A stretch of DNA of 64,000 bases, taken from Spirochaetota bacterium. GTDB taxonomy: Bacteria; Spirochaetota; Spirochaetia; Treponematales; UBA12059. The stretch lies in NCBI GenBank assembly GCA_022703505.1, contig JAKLDN010000009.1, forward strand, positions 124,001-188,000, read 5' to 3'. The translations under genes and the position numbers were made by a program. The notes under the pieces are model-generated. The model made no database searches. It worked only from the letters and a program-made list of their open reading frames with translations, and was not told where the DNA came from. Of the stretch, positions 33,950-41,499 are shown piece by piece (positions within the stretch are counted from its first letter, which is position 1; each line of letters opens with the position of its first letter).

Positions 33950-35206
33950 TCAATGCCGGAAGCAGCGCTGGCCGGTGAACATCATGGCCGCCCCGTACTC
34001 GTTGCAGGCCTCGATGCTCTCGTAGTCCCGCAGGGAGCCCCCGGGCTGGAGGACCGCGGATACCCCCTCCCGGAGTCCCACCTCGATCCCGTCCCGGAAG
34101 GGGAAGAATGCGTCGGAGACCATGACGGATCCGGCCAGCCCCCCGCGGGCGACCTCCACCTCCCGGCGGATCTCCTCCCGGAGCGCCGGGTCGTCCAGTT
34201 CGTTCCAGGGCTTGCTGGTCCTGCGCCAGGCCAGAAGGTCCTCGAGCTTGCGATAGGCCTTGTCCCGGGCGATCTCGGCCACCCCCACCCGGTCCTGTTC
34301 CCCCGTGCCGATCCCGATGGTGACGCCGTCCTTGACGTAGATGACCGAGTTGCTGGTCACCCCGGTCTCCACGGCCCAGCCGAAGAGCATGTCCTCGACC
34401 TCCCGTTCCGTGGGCCGTCGGGCCACGGAGTGGGAGCGGCCCCTGTGCTCGCACTCCGCGGGCAGGAGGTCCGCGGCGGACCGGATCCGGGATACGAAGG
34501 AGAGCTGGACGACGCAGCCCCCGTCCAGGAGGGTCCGGAAATCCAGGTTCCGGGCCGGGGCGTAGCGGCTCAGCCGGTCGAGCCCGGGGATCCGGAGGAT
34601 GCGCAGGTTCTTCCGGCCCGCCAGCAGGTCGAAGGCTCCGGGCTCGAAGTCCGGTGCCGCCACGACCTCGCAGAAGGAGTCCGCGATAGCCCGGGCGGTC
34701 CGGGGATCCGCGGGGCGGTTCAGGACCACGGCCCCCCCGAAGGCGGCCAGGCGGTCCGCCTCGAAGGCCTTCCGATAGGCCTCCTCCACCGTGTCCGCCC
34801 GGGCGGCCCCGGAGGGGTTGTTGTGCTTCATCACCGCGCAGGCGGGGGTTTCCGTCAGGTACCGGAGGATGGCCAGGGCGGAATCAACGTCGGTCAGGTT
34901 GGTCTTGCCGGGGTGCTTGCCGAACTGGAGGAGCTCGGCGGAGCAGATCAATCCGCCGTCCGGACGGAGCTCCTCGACCCCCGCGAGGGCCAGGTTCGCG
35001 CCGACCGGCCGATACAGGGCCGCGGGCTGGTCGGGATTGTCCCCGTAGCGCAGGCCCCGGCTCTCGCCGTCCACGGTCCACTCGACCTTCACGAACGAAA
35101 GGGAGGTCCGGGCTCCCGCGTCGTCGTAGAAGGAGACTTCCATGCGGGGCGGGAAGGGATCCCGGAGGATCTCGCGGTAGGCGTCGGAAAGGGGTTTGCG
35201 TTCCAT
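33950..35206 (-). CDS. Stand-alone AICAR formyltransferase (PurH C-terminal half)
   Basis: Transfers formyl from 10-formyl-tetrahydrofolate to AICAR, the penultimate step of purine synthesis. It is equivalent to the C-terminal domain of PurH: LRYGDNPDQPAALY, TNLTDVDSALAILR, VMKHNNPSGAARADTVEEAY (KHNNPSGA active-site motif), SNSVIYVKDGVTIGIGTGEQDRV, VMVSDAFFPFRDGIE and an N-terminal part typical of the separate enzyme. The 418 residues are longer than the PurH domain alone (about 320), with an extra 50 residues at the N-terminus. The start at 35206 is confirmed by a TTGCCT-17-TATACT promoter whose -10 ends exactly 7 nt upstream. IMP cyclohydrolase is the next gene upstream. Confidence 0.9.
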   Translation of the reverse strand: MERKPLSDAYREILRDPFPPRMEVSFYDDAGARTSLSFVKVEWTVDGESRGLRYGDNPDQPAALYRPVGANLALAGVEELRPDGGLICSAELLQFGKHPGKTNLTDVDSALAILRYLTETPACAVMKHNNPSGAARADTVEEAYRKAFEADRLAAFGGAVVLNRPADPRTARAIADSFCEVVAAPDFEPGAFDLLAGRKNLRILRIPGLDRLSRYAPARNLDFRTLLDGGCVVQLSFVSRIRSAADLLPAECEHRGRSHSVARRPTEREVEDMLFGWAVETGVTSNSVIYVKDGVTIGIGTGEQDRVGVAEIARDKAYRKLEDLLAWRRTSKPWNELDDPALREEIRREVEVARGGLAGSVMVSDAFFPFRDGIEVGLREGVSAVLQPGGSLRDYESIEACNEYGAAMMFTGQRCFRH

Positions 35207-35241
35207 GGGCGGAGTATAGTCCGGTGCCGGTACTCAGGCAA
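35206..35241 (-). promoter_or_regulatory. AICAR formyltransferase promoter, leaderless
   Basis: Minus strand TTGCCT (35241-35236), exact 17-nt spacer, TATACT (35218-35213), ATG exactly 7 nt later at 35206. It shows that the formyltransferase has its own transcript. Confidence 0.7.
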
Positions 35242-35256
35242 CAGGACTCAGGACCC
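35242..35256. repeat. GGACTCAGG-type intergenic word repeat, copy 1
   Basis: CAGGACTCAGGACCC between the two purH genes. Similar words recur at 35951-35974 and 39034-39049. Confidence 0.6.
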
Positions 35257-35258
35257 GC

Positions 35259-35936
35259 TCATCCCACCTCGTACTCCCCCCCGAGCCCCGCCTCCGCCCG
35301 GGAGCCCAGGAAGGCCGCGATGGCCGCGTCGTAGCGGGAAGTGGTATCGAAGACCTTGCGGGCCAGGCGCGCACGGGTGGCGAGCCCGAGCATCCCTCCC
35401 GTCTCGCGGAGTTCGCCGAGAACGGCGGCGTAGTCGCCGGGATCGCAGACCCCCGCGACACGCAGGAAGTTCTTGGCCGCCGCCCGGAGCATGCAGGGGC
35501 CCCCGATGTCGATGTTCTGCCGGGCAGCCTCGAAGGGACCCGAGGCCGAGGAGACGGAGCCGAAGGGATAGAGGTTGCCCACCACCAGATCGAAGGCCAC
35601 GGCCCCCGACCGGGCGCGGTCCGCGGCGTGCTCCGGGTCGTAGGGTTCCGAGAGCAGTCCCAGGTAGATCCGCCAGTCCAGGGTCTTGACCAGCCCGCCC
35701 TTCATCTCGGGCTGTCCGGTATAGTCCTCCATGGAGACAAGAATCCTCTCGGCCGCGGGCCCGAGAATGGTCCGGAGGGCCGACAGGGTCCCTCCGGTGG
35801 AATAGATACGGATTCCGGGGCAGGACTCGACCAGGCCCCGGGCCAGATCCGGAAGGCCGATCTTGTCGTAGACCGACACGATCGCGTTGCGAACGGGCAC
35901 CCGGTCGTCGATCCGGGAGACATGGTTGAAGGGCAT
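35259..35936 (-). CDS. Stand-alone IMP cyclohydrolase (PurH N-terminal half)
   Basis: Closes the purine ring of FAICAR to give IMP. The 225 residues correspond to the MGS-like N-terminal domain of PurH: NAIVSVYDKIGLPDLARGLVE, IYSTGGTLSAL, EMKGGLVKTL (in PEMKGGLVKTLDWRIYLGLL), DLVVGNLYPF and NIDIGGPCMLRAAAKN. An AGGAG precedes the ATG at 35936. Normally this domain and AICAR formyltransferase form one bifunctional protein of about 520 residues. Here they are separate genes with a 52-nt gap that holds a promoter, so this is not a simple frameshift. Confidence 0.9.
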   Translation of the reverse strand: MPFNHVSRIDDRVPVRNAIVSVYDKIGLPDLARGLVESCPGIRIYSTGGTLSALRTILGPAAERILVSMEDYTGQPEMKGGLVKTLDWRIYLGLLSEPYDPEHAADRARSGAVAFDLVVGNLYPFGSVSSASGPFEAARQNIDIGGPCMLRAAAKNFLRVAGVCDPGDYAAVLGELRETGGMLGLATRARLARKVFDTTSRYDAAIAAFLGSRAEAGLGGEYEVG

Positions 35937-35950
35937 GGGAGGCTCCTGTA

Positions 35951-35974
35951 AGGACTCAGGGACCAGGACTCAGG
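35951..35974. repeat. GGACTCAGG-type intergenic word repeat, copy 2
   Basis: Two GGACTCAGG words 6 nt apart, directly upstream of the IMP cyclohydrolase gene. Confidence 0.6.
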
Positions 35975-36051
35975 TATCGGCAAGACGACTGCGGATTGAA
36001 ACCGTCAACCGCCGCCTGGAAACCATTCCGAATCCTGACGCCGGACTCCTT

Positions 36052-36819
36052 TTACCCGTACTCCACATACGCGTACGCGCTGTGGTTGTGGATGCTCTCG
36101 AAGTTCTCCGCCTCCACGGAAAAGCCCTTGAAGATCCCCATCCCGTCGATGCCGCGAAGGGCGTCCCGCACCACGTCCTCCACGAAGCGCGGGTTGTCGA
36201 AGGCCTTCTCGGTCACGTACTTCTCGTCGTCCCGCTTGAGGAGGGTGTAGACGTCGCAGGAGGCCGCGGACTCGATCACGGCGATGAGGTCCTCGAGCCA
36301 GAAGAAGGGGCCGACCTCCACCGTCGCGGTGACCACGCCCCTCTGGTTGTGGGCCCCGTGGGCGCTGATGGCCTTCGAGCAAGGGCACACGGTCTGCACG
36401 GGGACGGACACGGAGACCCGGAACTGCCGTACCTGGTCGGAAACCCGGCCGGAATAGACGCAGTCGTAGCTCATCACGCTCTTGGCGCCGGAGACCGGGG
36501 CCGCCTTCTCGATGAAGTACGGGAAATGTATGTCCGAGTAGGCGGTCTCGGCGTCCAGGGCCTGCCGGATCTCCCCCAGCATCCCCAGGAACCTCGGCAT
36601 GGACAGGTCTTCCCGGTGGGCGTTGAAGACCTCGATGAAGCGGCTCATGTGGGTGCCCTTGAAGTCGTGGGGGAGGTCCGCGTAGAGGTTGGCGACCGCG
36701 GTGGTCCACTGGGTGCCGCGCTCCTTGTCCCGGAGCATGATGGGGTACCGGAGGCCCTTGACGCCGACCTTCTGGATGGGGATGCGGCGCTCGTCCCGCA
36801 TGGACTGGATGTCGATCAT
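36052..36819 (-). CDS. folE2: GTP cyclohydrolase FolE2
   Basis: Converts GTP to dihydroneopterin triphosphate, the entry to folate and to queuosine. Type IB enzyme of 255 residues with [26 protein letters not shown], the conserved metal/active-site Cys region [19 protein letters not shown] and [14 protein letters not shown]. Type IB enzymes can use metals other than zinc and are often kept where zinc is limiting. The start at 36819 overlaps the folD stop (ATGA), so translation is coupled. Confidence 0.93.
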   Translation of the reverse strand: MIDIQSMRDERRIPIQKVGVKGLRYPIMLRDKERGTQWTTAVANLYADLPHDFKGTHMSRFIEVFNAHREDLSMPRFLGMLGEIRQALDAETAYSDIHFPYFIEKAAPVSGAKSVMSYDCVYSGRVSDQVRQFRVSVSVPVQTVCPCSKAISAHGAHNQRGVVTATVEVGPFFWLEDLIAVIESAASCDVYTLLKRDDEKYVTEKAFDNPRFVEDVVRDALRGIDGMGIFKGFSVEAENFESIHNHSAYAYVEYG

Positions 36820-37694
36820 GCCCGGACGGTCCGCTCCGCGGATTCCACGGTGTTGGACAGGAGCATGGCGATGGTCATGGGACCGACGCCCCCGGGGACG
36901 GGGGTGATGGAACCCGCGACCGGCAGGGCGGACTGGAAGTCCACGTCCCCGACCAGGCGGTAGCCCTTGGCCGCGGAGAGGTCCTCCACCCGGTTGACCC
37001 CCACGTCGATGACGCAGGCCCCGGGCCGGATCATGTCCCCCGTGATCAGCCGGGGCCGGCCGGCGCAGGCGATCAGGATGTCCGCCCGGCGGGTATGCTC
37101 CGCGAGATCCCTCGTGCCGGTGTGGCAGACGGTCACCGTGGAGTTGAGCTCCTTGCGGACAAAGAGGTTGGCCAGGGGCTTGCCCACGATGTTGGACCGT
37201 CCCACGACGACCACGTGGGCGCCCTTGGTGGGCACCCCGGCCCGTTCGACCAGCTTGAGGATCCCGTGGGGGGTGCAGGGGAGAAAGCAGGGCTGTCCCA
37301 GGATCATCCGTCCGACGTTGACGGGGGTGAAGCCGTCCACGTCCTTGTCCGGGGATATGGCGGCTATGACGGCATCCTCGTCGATGTGGTCCGGGAGGGG
37401 CAGCTGGACCAGGATGCCGTGGACCGCGGGATCCCGGTTGAAGGTTTCCACCAGGGCGACGAGCTCCGGCTGGGGGGTCGAGGCCGGCAGGCGGCGCTCG
37501 AAGCTCCGCATCCCCGCCTCCTCGCAGGCCTTTTCCTTGGAGGTGACGTAGGAGACGCTGGCGGGGTCCTCCCCGACCAGGATGACGGCCAATCCGGGGA
37601 CCACCCCCCGGGCCGCGAGGGCGGAGGCCCTCCTTTTCACGTCCTCCCGGATATCCGCGGCCAGGGCCTTTCCGTCGATGATCGAAGCTGCCAT
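36816..37694 (-). CDS. folD: Methylenetetrahydrofolate dehydrogenase/cyclohydrolase FolD
   Basis: Bifunctional enzyme interconverting methylene- and 10-formyl-tetrahydrofolate; it provides the formyl donor for the nearby AICAR formyltransferase. Motifs: the catalytic Lys region [15 protein letters not shown] (here YVTSKEKA, where the usual form is YVxxKxKA), [49 protein letters not shown] and [14 protein letters not shown]. At 292 residues it is full length. GGGGAGG precedes the ATG. Operon folD-folE2. Confidence 0.95.
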   Translation of the reverse strand: MAASIIDGKALAADIREDVKRRASALAARGVVPGLAVILVGEDPASVSYVTSKEKACEEAGMRSFERRLPASTPQPELVALVETFNRDPAVHGILVQLPLPDHIDEDAVIAAISPDKDVDGFTPVNVGRMILGQPCFLPCTPHGILKLVERAGVPTKGAHVVVVGRSNIVGKPLANLFVRKELNSTVTVCHTGTRDLAEHTRRADILIACAGRPRLITGDMIRPGACVIDVGVNRVEDLSAAKGYRLVGDVDFQSALPVAGSITPVPGGVGPMTIAMLLSNTVESAERTVRA

Positions 37695-37818
37695 GGAACC
37701 TCCCCGGGGACGGCGGCGCGGGCATGCGGGAGGCCGGGTCCCCTGGACGTATAGTACCTACGCGGGCCCGTCCGGGCAAGCGGAGGGCCCGGGTCCGGAG
37801 GACGGCGCGGCTTCCGGT

Positions 37819-39015
37819 CTATGCCAGGAGCCTGTCCAGGAAGGCCCGGAGCCGCCCGGTTCCTTCCCGGAAATCTTCCGGCCTCGGAAGGAGGCTAAGG
37901 GCCAGGAAGGCTTCCCGCGGGAAGTCGAAGAAGTATCCGGGATGCGCGAAGACCCCCTCCTCCCGCAGGAGCCCGAGGGCCAGATCCTCCTCAGGCAGGA
38001 CCCTCGGAAGCTCCAGGACCGCGGTCCAGCCTCCGGAACAGCGGAGAACCCGGTAGGGACTGCCCTCCCCTTCCAGGGCTTCCCGGAGGCAGCCGAGGTT
38101 GGAGAGGAGCCGTTCCCGGAGCTCCTCCGTGAAGCCGGCGGCCAGGGGGAGCAGTTCCCCGGCGGCGTTCAGGATGGGAGCCCCCGTCGAGAGGTAGGTG
38201 TCCGCGATGATCTCCAGGCGCCCGGCCGCGTCCGCCCGGTACGAGGCGGGACCGGCCAGTACGATCCACCCCAGCTTCATTTGGGGAAGCCCCAGGAGTT
38301 TGGACAAGCCGTTCAGGACGAAGCAGGGCACCTCCGTTTCCCGCGCGAAACTCGGCTCCGCCGGATCCTCCAGGGGATACGGCAGGAAGACCTCGTCCGC
38401 GATGACCGCCGTCCCGGCCTCCCCGCAGAGGTCCAGGATTCGGCGCCGCTCCCGACGGCCGACGAAGGACCCCGTCGGGTTGTTCGGGTGGATGAGGATG
38501 ACGGCCTTCGGCCTCCTCGACTTCAGGGCGGCTTCCAGGGAATCCAGGTCGGCGCTCCAGCCCGCGGGGTGGCGGTATTCCAGGGGATACGGGACCGCCT
38601 CCACGCCCTCCAGTCCCGACAGGTACTCGAACAGGGGGTAGCCGGGCTTAGGCACCAGGACGGAGTCCCCCGGGTCCGCGAGAAGTTTGAAGAGCCAGCC
38701 GTAGGCCTCGGAGGTGCTGGCCGCCAGGAAGATATCGGAGGGATCGACCGACGTTCCTCGGGAGGCGTACCAGGAAGCCACGGCGGATCGGGCCGCGGGC
38801 AGGCCCCGGGGGTCCGGCTCGTAGGAGAGGCTCTCGGTCCGGGCGAGGGCCCGGAGCACCTTCTCCGCGGGCAGGGCGGCGCCGACCCGAGTGGGATTGC
38901 TTTCCGCCAGGTTGATCACCCTCCGGCCCGAGGCCTGGGCTTCGGCTAAGGCCCGTCCCAGTGCGTTGGGCTCCCGGGGGGCGGGAATACGGCGGGAGAA
39001 GGGAGGGAACGGCAT
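37819..39015 (-). CDS. Class I/II PLP-dependent aminotransferase
   Basis: 398 residues of fold-type I aminotransferase. Motifs: INLAESNPTRVG, YEPDPRGLPAARSAVASWY, ASTSEAYGWLFKLL, KPGYPLFEYL, IHPNNPTGSF (Asn contact with PLP), VIADEVFLPYP and the PLP lysine in LNGLSKLLGLPQMKLGWIV. A C-terminal Arg for the substrate carboxylate is expected but was not placed. The substrate is unknown; it resembles AspC/MalY-like enzymes more than AAT I. AAGGAG lies 5 nt before the ATG at 39015. Confidence 0.85.
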   Translation of the reverse strand: MPFPPFSRRIPAPREPNALGRALAEAQASGRRVINLAESNPTRVGAALPAEKVLRALARTESLSYEPDPRGLPAARSAVASWYASRGTSVDPSDIFLAASTSEAYGWLFKLLADPGDSVLVPKPGYPLFEYLSGLEGVEAVPYPLEYRHPAGWSADLDSLEAALKSRRPKAVILIHPNNPTGSFVGRRERRRILDLCGEAGTAVIADEVFLPYPLEDPAEPSFARETEVPCFVLNGLSKLLGLPQMKLGWIVLAGPASYRADAAGRLEIIADTYLSTGAPILNAAGELLPLAAGFTEELRERLLSNLGCLREALEGEGSPYRVLRCSGGWTAVLELPRVLPEEDLALGLLREEGVFAHPGYFFDFPREAFLALSLLPRPEDFREGTGRLRAFLDRLLA

Positions 39016-39033
39016 GGGGGCTCCTTGAGGCGA

Positions 39034-39127
39034 CAGGACTCAGGACCCAGTGACAAGATAGACGACAGTGGATTCCAATAATTCGTCGGTCGTCATACAG
39101 GTCTCCCGGCTCCTGACTCCTGACCAC
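39034..39127. repeat. Intergenic repeat region, GGACTCAGG copy 3 and inverted partner
   Basis: CAGGACTCAGGACCCAGTGACAA at 39034 and, in opposite orientation, CTCCTGACTCCTGACCACTG at about 39110-39129 form an imperfect palindrome around an AT-richer centre. It lies between divergent genes. Confidence 0.6.
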
Positions 39128-39185
39128 TGTCTCCCACAGTATGCTATAATCCTCCCCAATACCAGCTTCCCACAGGGAGTCCGCC

Positions 39186-41468
39186 ATGGCCGTCCGAGTT
39201 CCCATCGGCACCAGAATCTTCCTCACCCTCGTGATCCTGTTCGCGGTCATCACCGTGGGCATCGGTATCCTGGTTTCCTTCACCCTGGTCGGCACCGTGG
39301 AGCGGGCCGTGGTGGGAAACATCGGCCGGGATACGAGCCTGCTGGCCAAGGACTTCGAGACCTGGCTGGCGGAGAAGTACCAGATCCTGGAAACCTTGAA
39401 ACACTCGGTGCTCCAGAACCGAAACGATCCGGAAGCCCTCCTGGACATCCTGATCGCCAAGACCCGGGAAGAGCCGGACATCGCCTGGATATACTACGGA
39501 ACCGAGACCTTCGACCCCCGGTTCACCCCCGTCAAGGACGGTGTGACCCGGACGGCCAACGGGGGCTTTTACGTGGACGCGGACGAGTGGAACCCGGACC
39601 CCGATTTCATCTGGCCCTCCCGCCCCTGGTTCGTCCGGGCCCGGGACGAAAACCAGGCCGTCATGAGCGACCCCTACATCGACGCCAACACCAAGGAGAT
39701 CGTGGTCTCCCTGTCCCGTTCGGTACGGGACGAGGGCGGCAGGCTCCTGGGGGTGATCGCCCTGGATATGTACATCTCGAGGTTGACGGAAGTGGTGTCC
39801 GTCCAGAAGTACACTCCCTCCTCCAAGACCTACCTGATCGACGCCAAGGGATCCTTCATCACCCACGAGGACAAATCCCTGGTCCTAAAGCTGGACGACC
39901 CGGCGGGCAACCTGTTCTCCCCGGGCACCCCCCTGGCAGCCATGAACGAGGCCATCCTGGGAACCCCGGAGACCTGGAGCCGCAATCGGAGCAAGAATCT
40001 CTACTGGGCGGCCCGGCGCATCCCCCGGACCAGCTGGACCGTCGTCACCTACGGCAAGTACTCCGACATCGCCCGGCCGGTGGTGGAATTTTACGGAACC
40101 CTGCTGGGGATCATGGGCGCAGCCATCCTGATGGCGGTACTGTTCGCTCTCGCGGAGGCCCGGGCCATCTCGGCTCCCATCGAGCAGCTCAAGCGGGGCG
40201 CCCTGGAAATGGCCAAGGGCAACCTCTCCTGGAACGTGCAGATCAAGAGCCGGGACGAGTTCGGGGAGCTCGGGGATTTCTTCAACCAGGTTTCGGCTTC
40301 CCTCAAGGAGAACATCTCGCGTATCGAGGGGCAGAGACAGGAGATCGAGGACTACTCGAAGAACCTTGAGAAAATGGTCGAGGAGAGGACCCGGCAGCTG
40401 GACCACGCCAACAAGGAACTGACCGCCCGGAACGTCCAGATGGAGAAGGAGATGCAGATGGCGGAGGTGGTCCAGCGGAAGACCATCCCCCAGACCGTGG
40501 ATCTGCCCGCCGCGCCGGAGCTCCGGTTCGGCGCCCGGTACGTGGCCATGCAGGCCGTGGGGGGGGACCTCTACGACGTCCTGCCCATCGACGGACGCCG
40601 CTACGCCCTGCTCATCGCGGACGTCTCGGGACACGGCATGGCCGCCGCCCTGGTGGCCGCCATGGCCAAGGTCGCATTCCGGACCCAGGCCGGCATCGGC
40701 CTCGGCCCCGCGGAAGTCTGCCGGGCGGTCAACCAGGAGATCCACGAGATCATCGGCGGGGAGACCTACTACCTCTCCGCCTTCTACCTGGTCCTGGACG
40801 TGGTGGACGGCACCCTGACCTATTCCAACGCCGGCCATCCCCCGGTGCTCCTGGTCCGGAAGGACCGGACGATCGAAAAGCTGGACGTGGCCGGAGGACA
40901 GCTCCTGGGGATCAGCGGGGATTTCGCCTTCGAGGAAGGCCGCACCCGGATGGCCCCGGGCGACTTCCTGTTGATGTTCACCGACGGCATCGTGGAGGCC
41001 CGGGACCCCGACGGGGACTTCTACGAGTACGGCAGGCTCATGGAGTACGTCCGGGGAAACCGGGACGCCAAGCCGGAGGAGTTCATCCAGGGGCTCCTGG
41101 ACGACGTGGACGCGTTCAGCCGCGGAGCCGCCCGATCGGACGACCGGGCCGCCCTGTATGCGCAGTTCAACGGGTACCGGTCGGAGGCGACCGCGGCGAT
41201 CGCCCAGACCGGCGACTGGGCCGCCCGGTTCGACCGGGCCGGACGCCTGCTCAAGTCCGGGGACGCCCGGTCCGCCTCGATCGTCCTGGAGGAGATCCGG
41301 GCCCAGAGGCCCGAGGATCCTCGGGTCCTGAACATGCTCGGCCTGGCCAGCTTCCGCCTGGGCGACCGGGAACGGGCGGAGCGGCTCCTGGAGACCGCGG
41401 TCCTCCTGGCCCCCGAGTCCCCGACGTACCGGAAAAACCTGGAGATGGTCCGGTCGGGCAAGGCCTAG
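39186..41468 (+). CDS. Membrane sensor protein phosphatase (Cache-HAMP-PP2C/SpoIIE-TPR)
   Basis: 760-residue signalling protein. A membrane helix (IFLTLVILFAVITVGIGILVSFTLV, about 9-33), an extracytoplasmic double-Cache-like sensor (about 35-300), a second helix (GTLLGIMGAAILMAVLFALA), a HAMP domain (ISAPIEQLKRGALEMAKGNL) and a coiled coil (about 375-425) lead to the SpoIIE-type PP2C phosphatase. Its metal aspartates are in GGDLYDVL, ADVSGHGMAAALVAAM and FTDGIVEARD. About 100 C-terminal residues form TPR-like helices. It probably dephosphorylates an anti-sigma-factor antagonist in a partner-switching pathway; none is seen nearby. A TATAAT (39145-39150) and AGGGAG before the ATG support the start. 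Confidence 0.88.
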   Translation: MAVRVPIGTRIFLTLVILFAVITVGIGILVSFTLVGTVERAVVGNIGRDTSLLAKDFETWLAEKYQILETLKHSVLQNRNDPEALLDILIAKTREEPDIAWIYYGTETFDPRFTPVKDGVTRTANGGFYVDADEWNPDPDFIWPSRPWFVRARDENQAVMSDPYIDANTKEIVVSLSRSVRDEGGRLLGVIALDMYISRLTEVVSVQKYTPSSKTYLIDAKGSFITHEDKSLVLKLDDPAGNLFSPGTPLAAMNEAILGTPETWSRNRSKNLYWAARRIPRTSWTVVTYGKYSDIARPVVEFYGTLLGIMGAAILMAVLFALAEARAISAPIEQLKRGALEMAKGNLSWNVQIKSRDEFGELGDFFNQVSASLKENISRIEGQRQEIEDYSKNLEKMVEERTRQLDHANKELTARNVQMEKEMQMAEVVQRKTIPQTVDLPAAPELRFGARYVAMQAVGGDLYDVLPIDGRRYALLIADVSGHGMAAALVAAMAKVAFRTQAGIGLGPAEVCRAVNQEIHEIIGGETYYLSAFYLVLDVVDGTLTYSNAGHPPVLLVRKDRTIEKLDVAGGQLLGISGDFAFEEGRTRMAPGDFLLMFTDGIVEARDPDGDFYEYGRLMEYVRGNRDAKPEEFIQGLLDDVDAFSRGAARSDDRAALYAQFNGYRSEATAAIAQTGDWAARFDRAGRLLKSGDARSASIVLEEIRAQRPEDPRVLNMLGLASFRLGDRERAERLLETAVLLAPESPTYRKNLEMVRSGKA

Positions 41469-41499
41469 GGGGCCGATCGGGCGAAGCCGCGCCGATCCC

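Noticed and set aside
33950..35936. PurH broken by a frameshift
   Set aside because: Both parts are complete with own start and stop, a gap of 52 nt, and a promoter for the second part.
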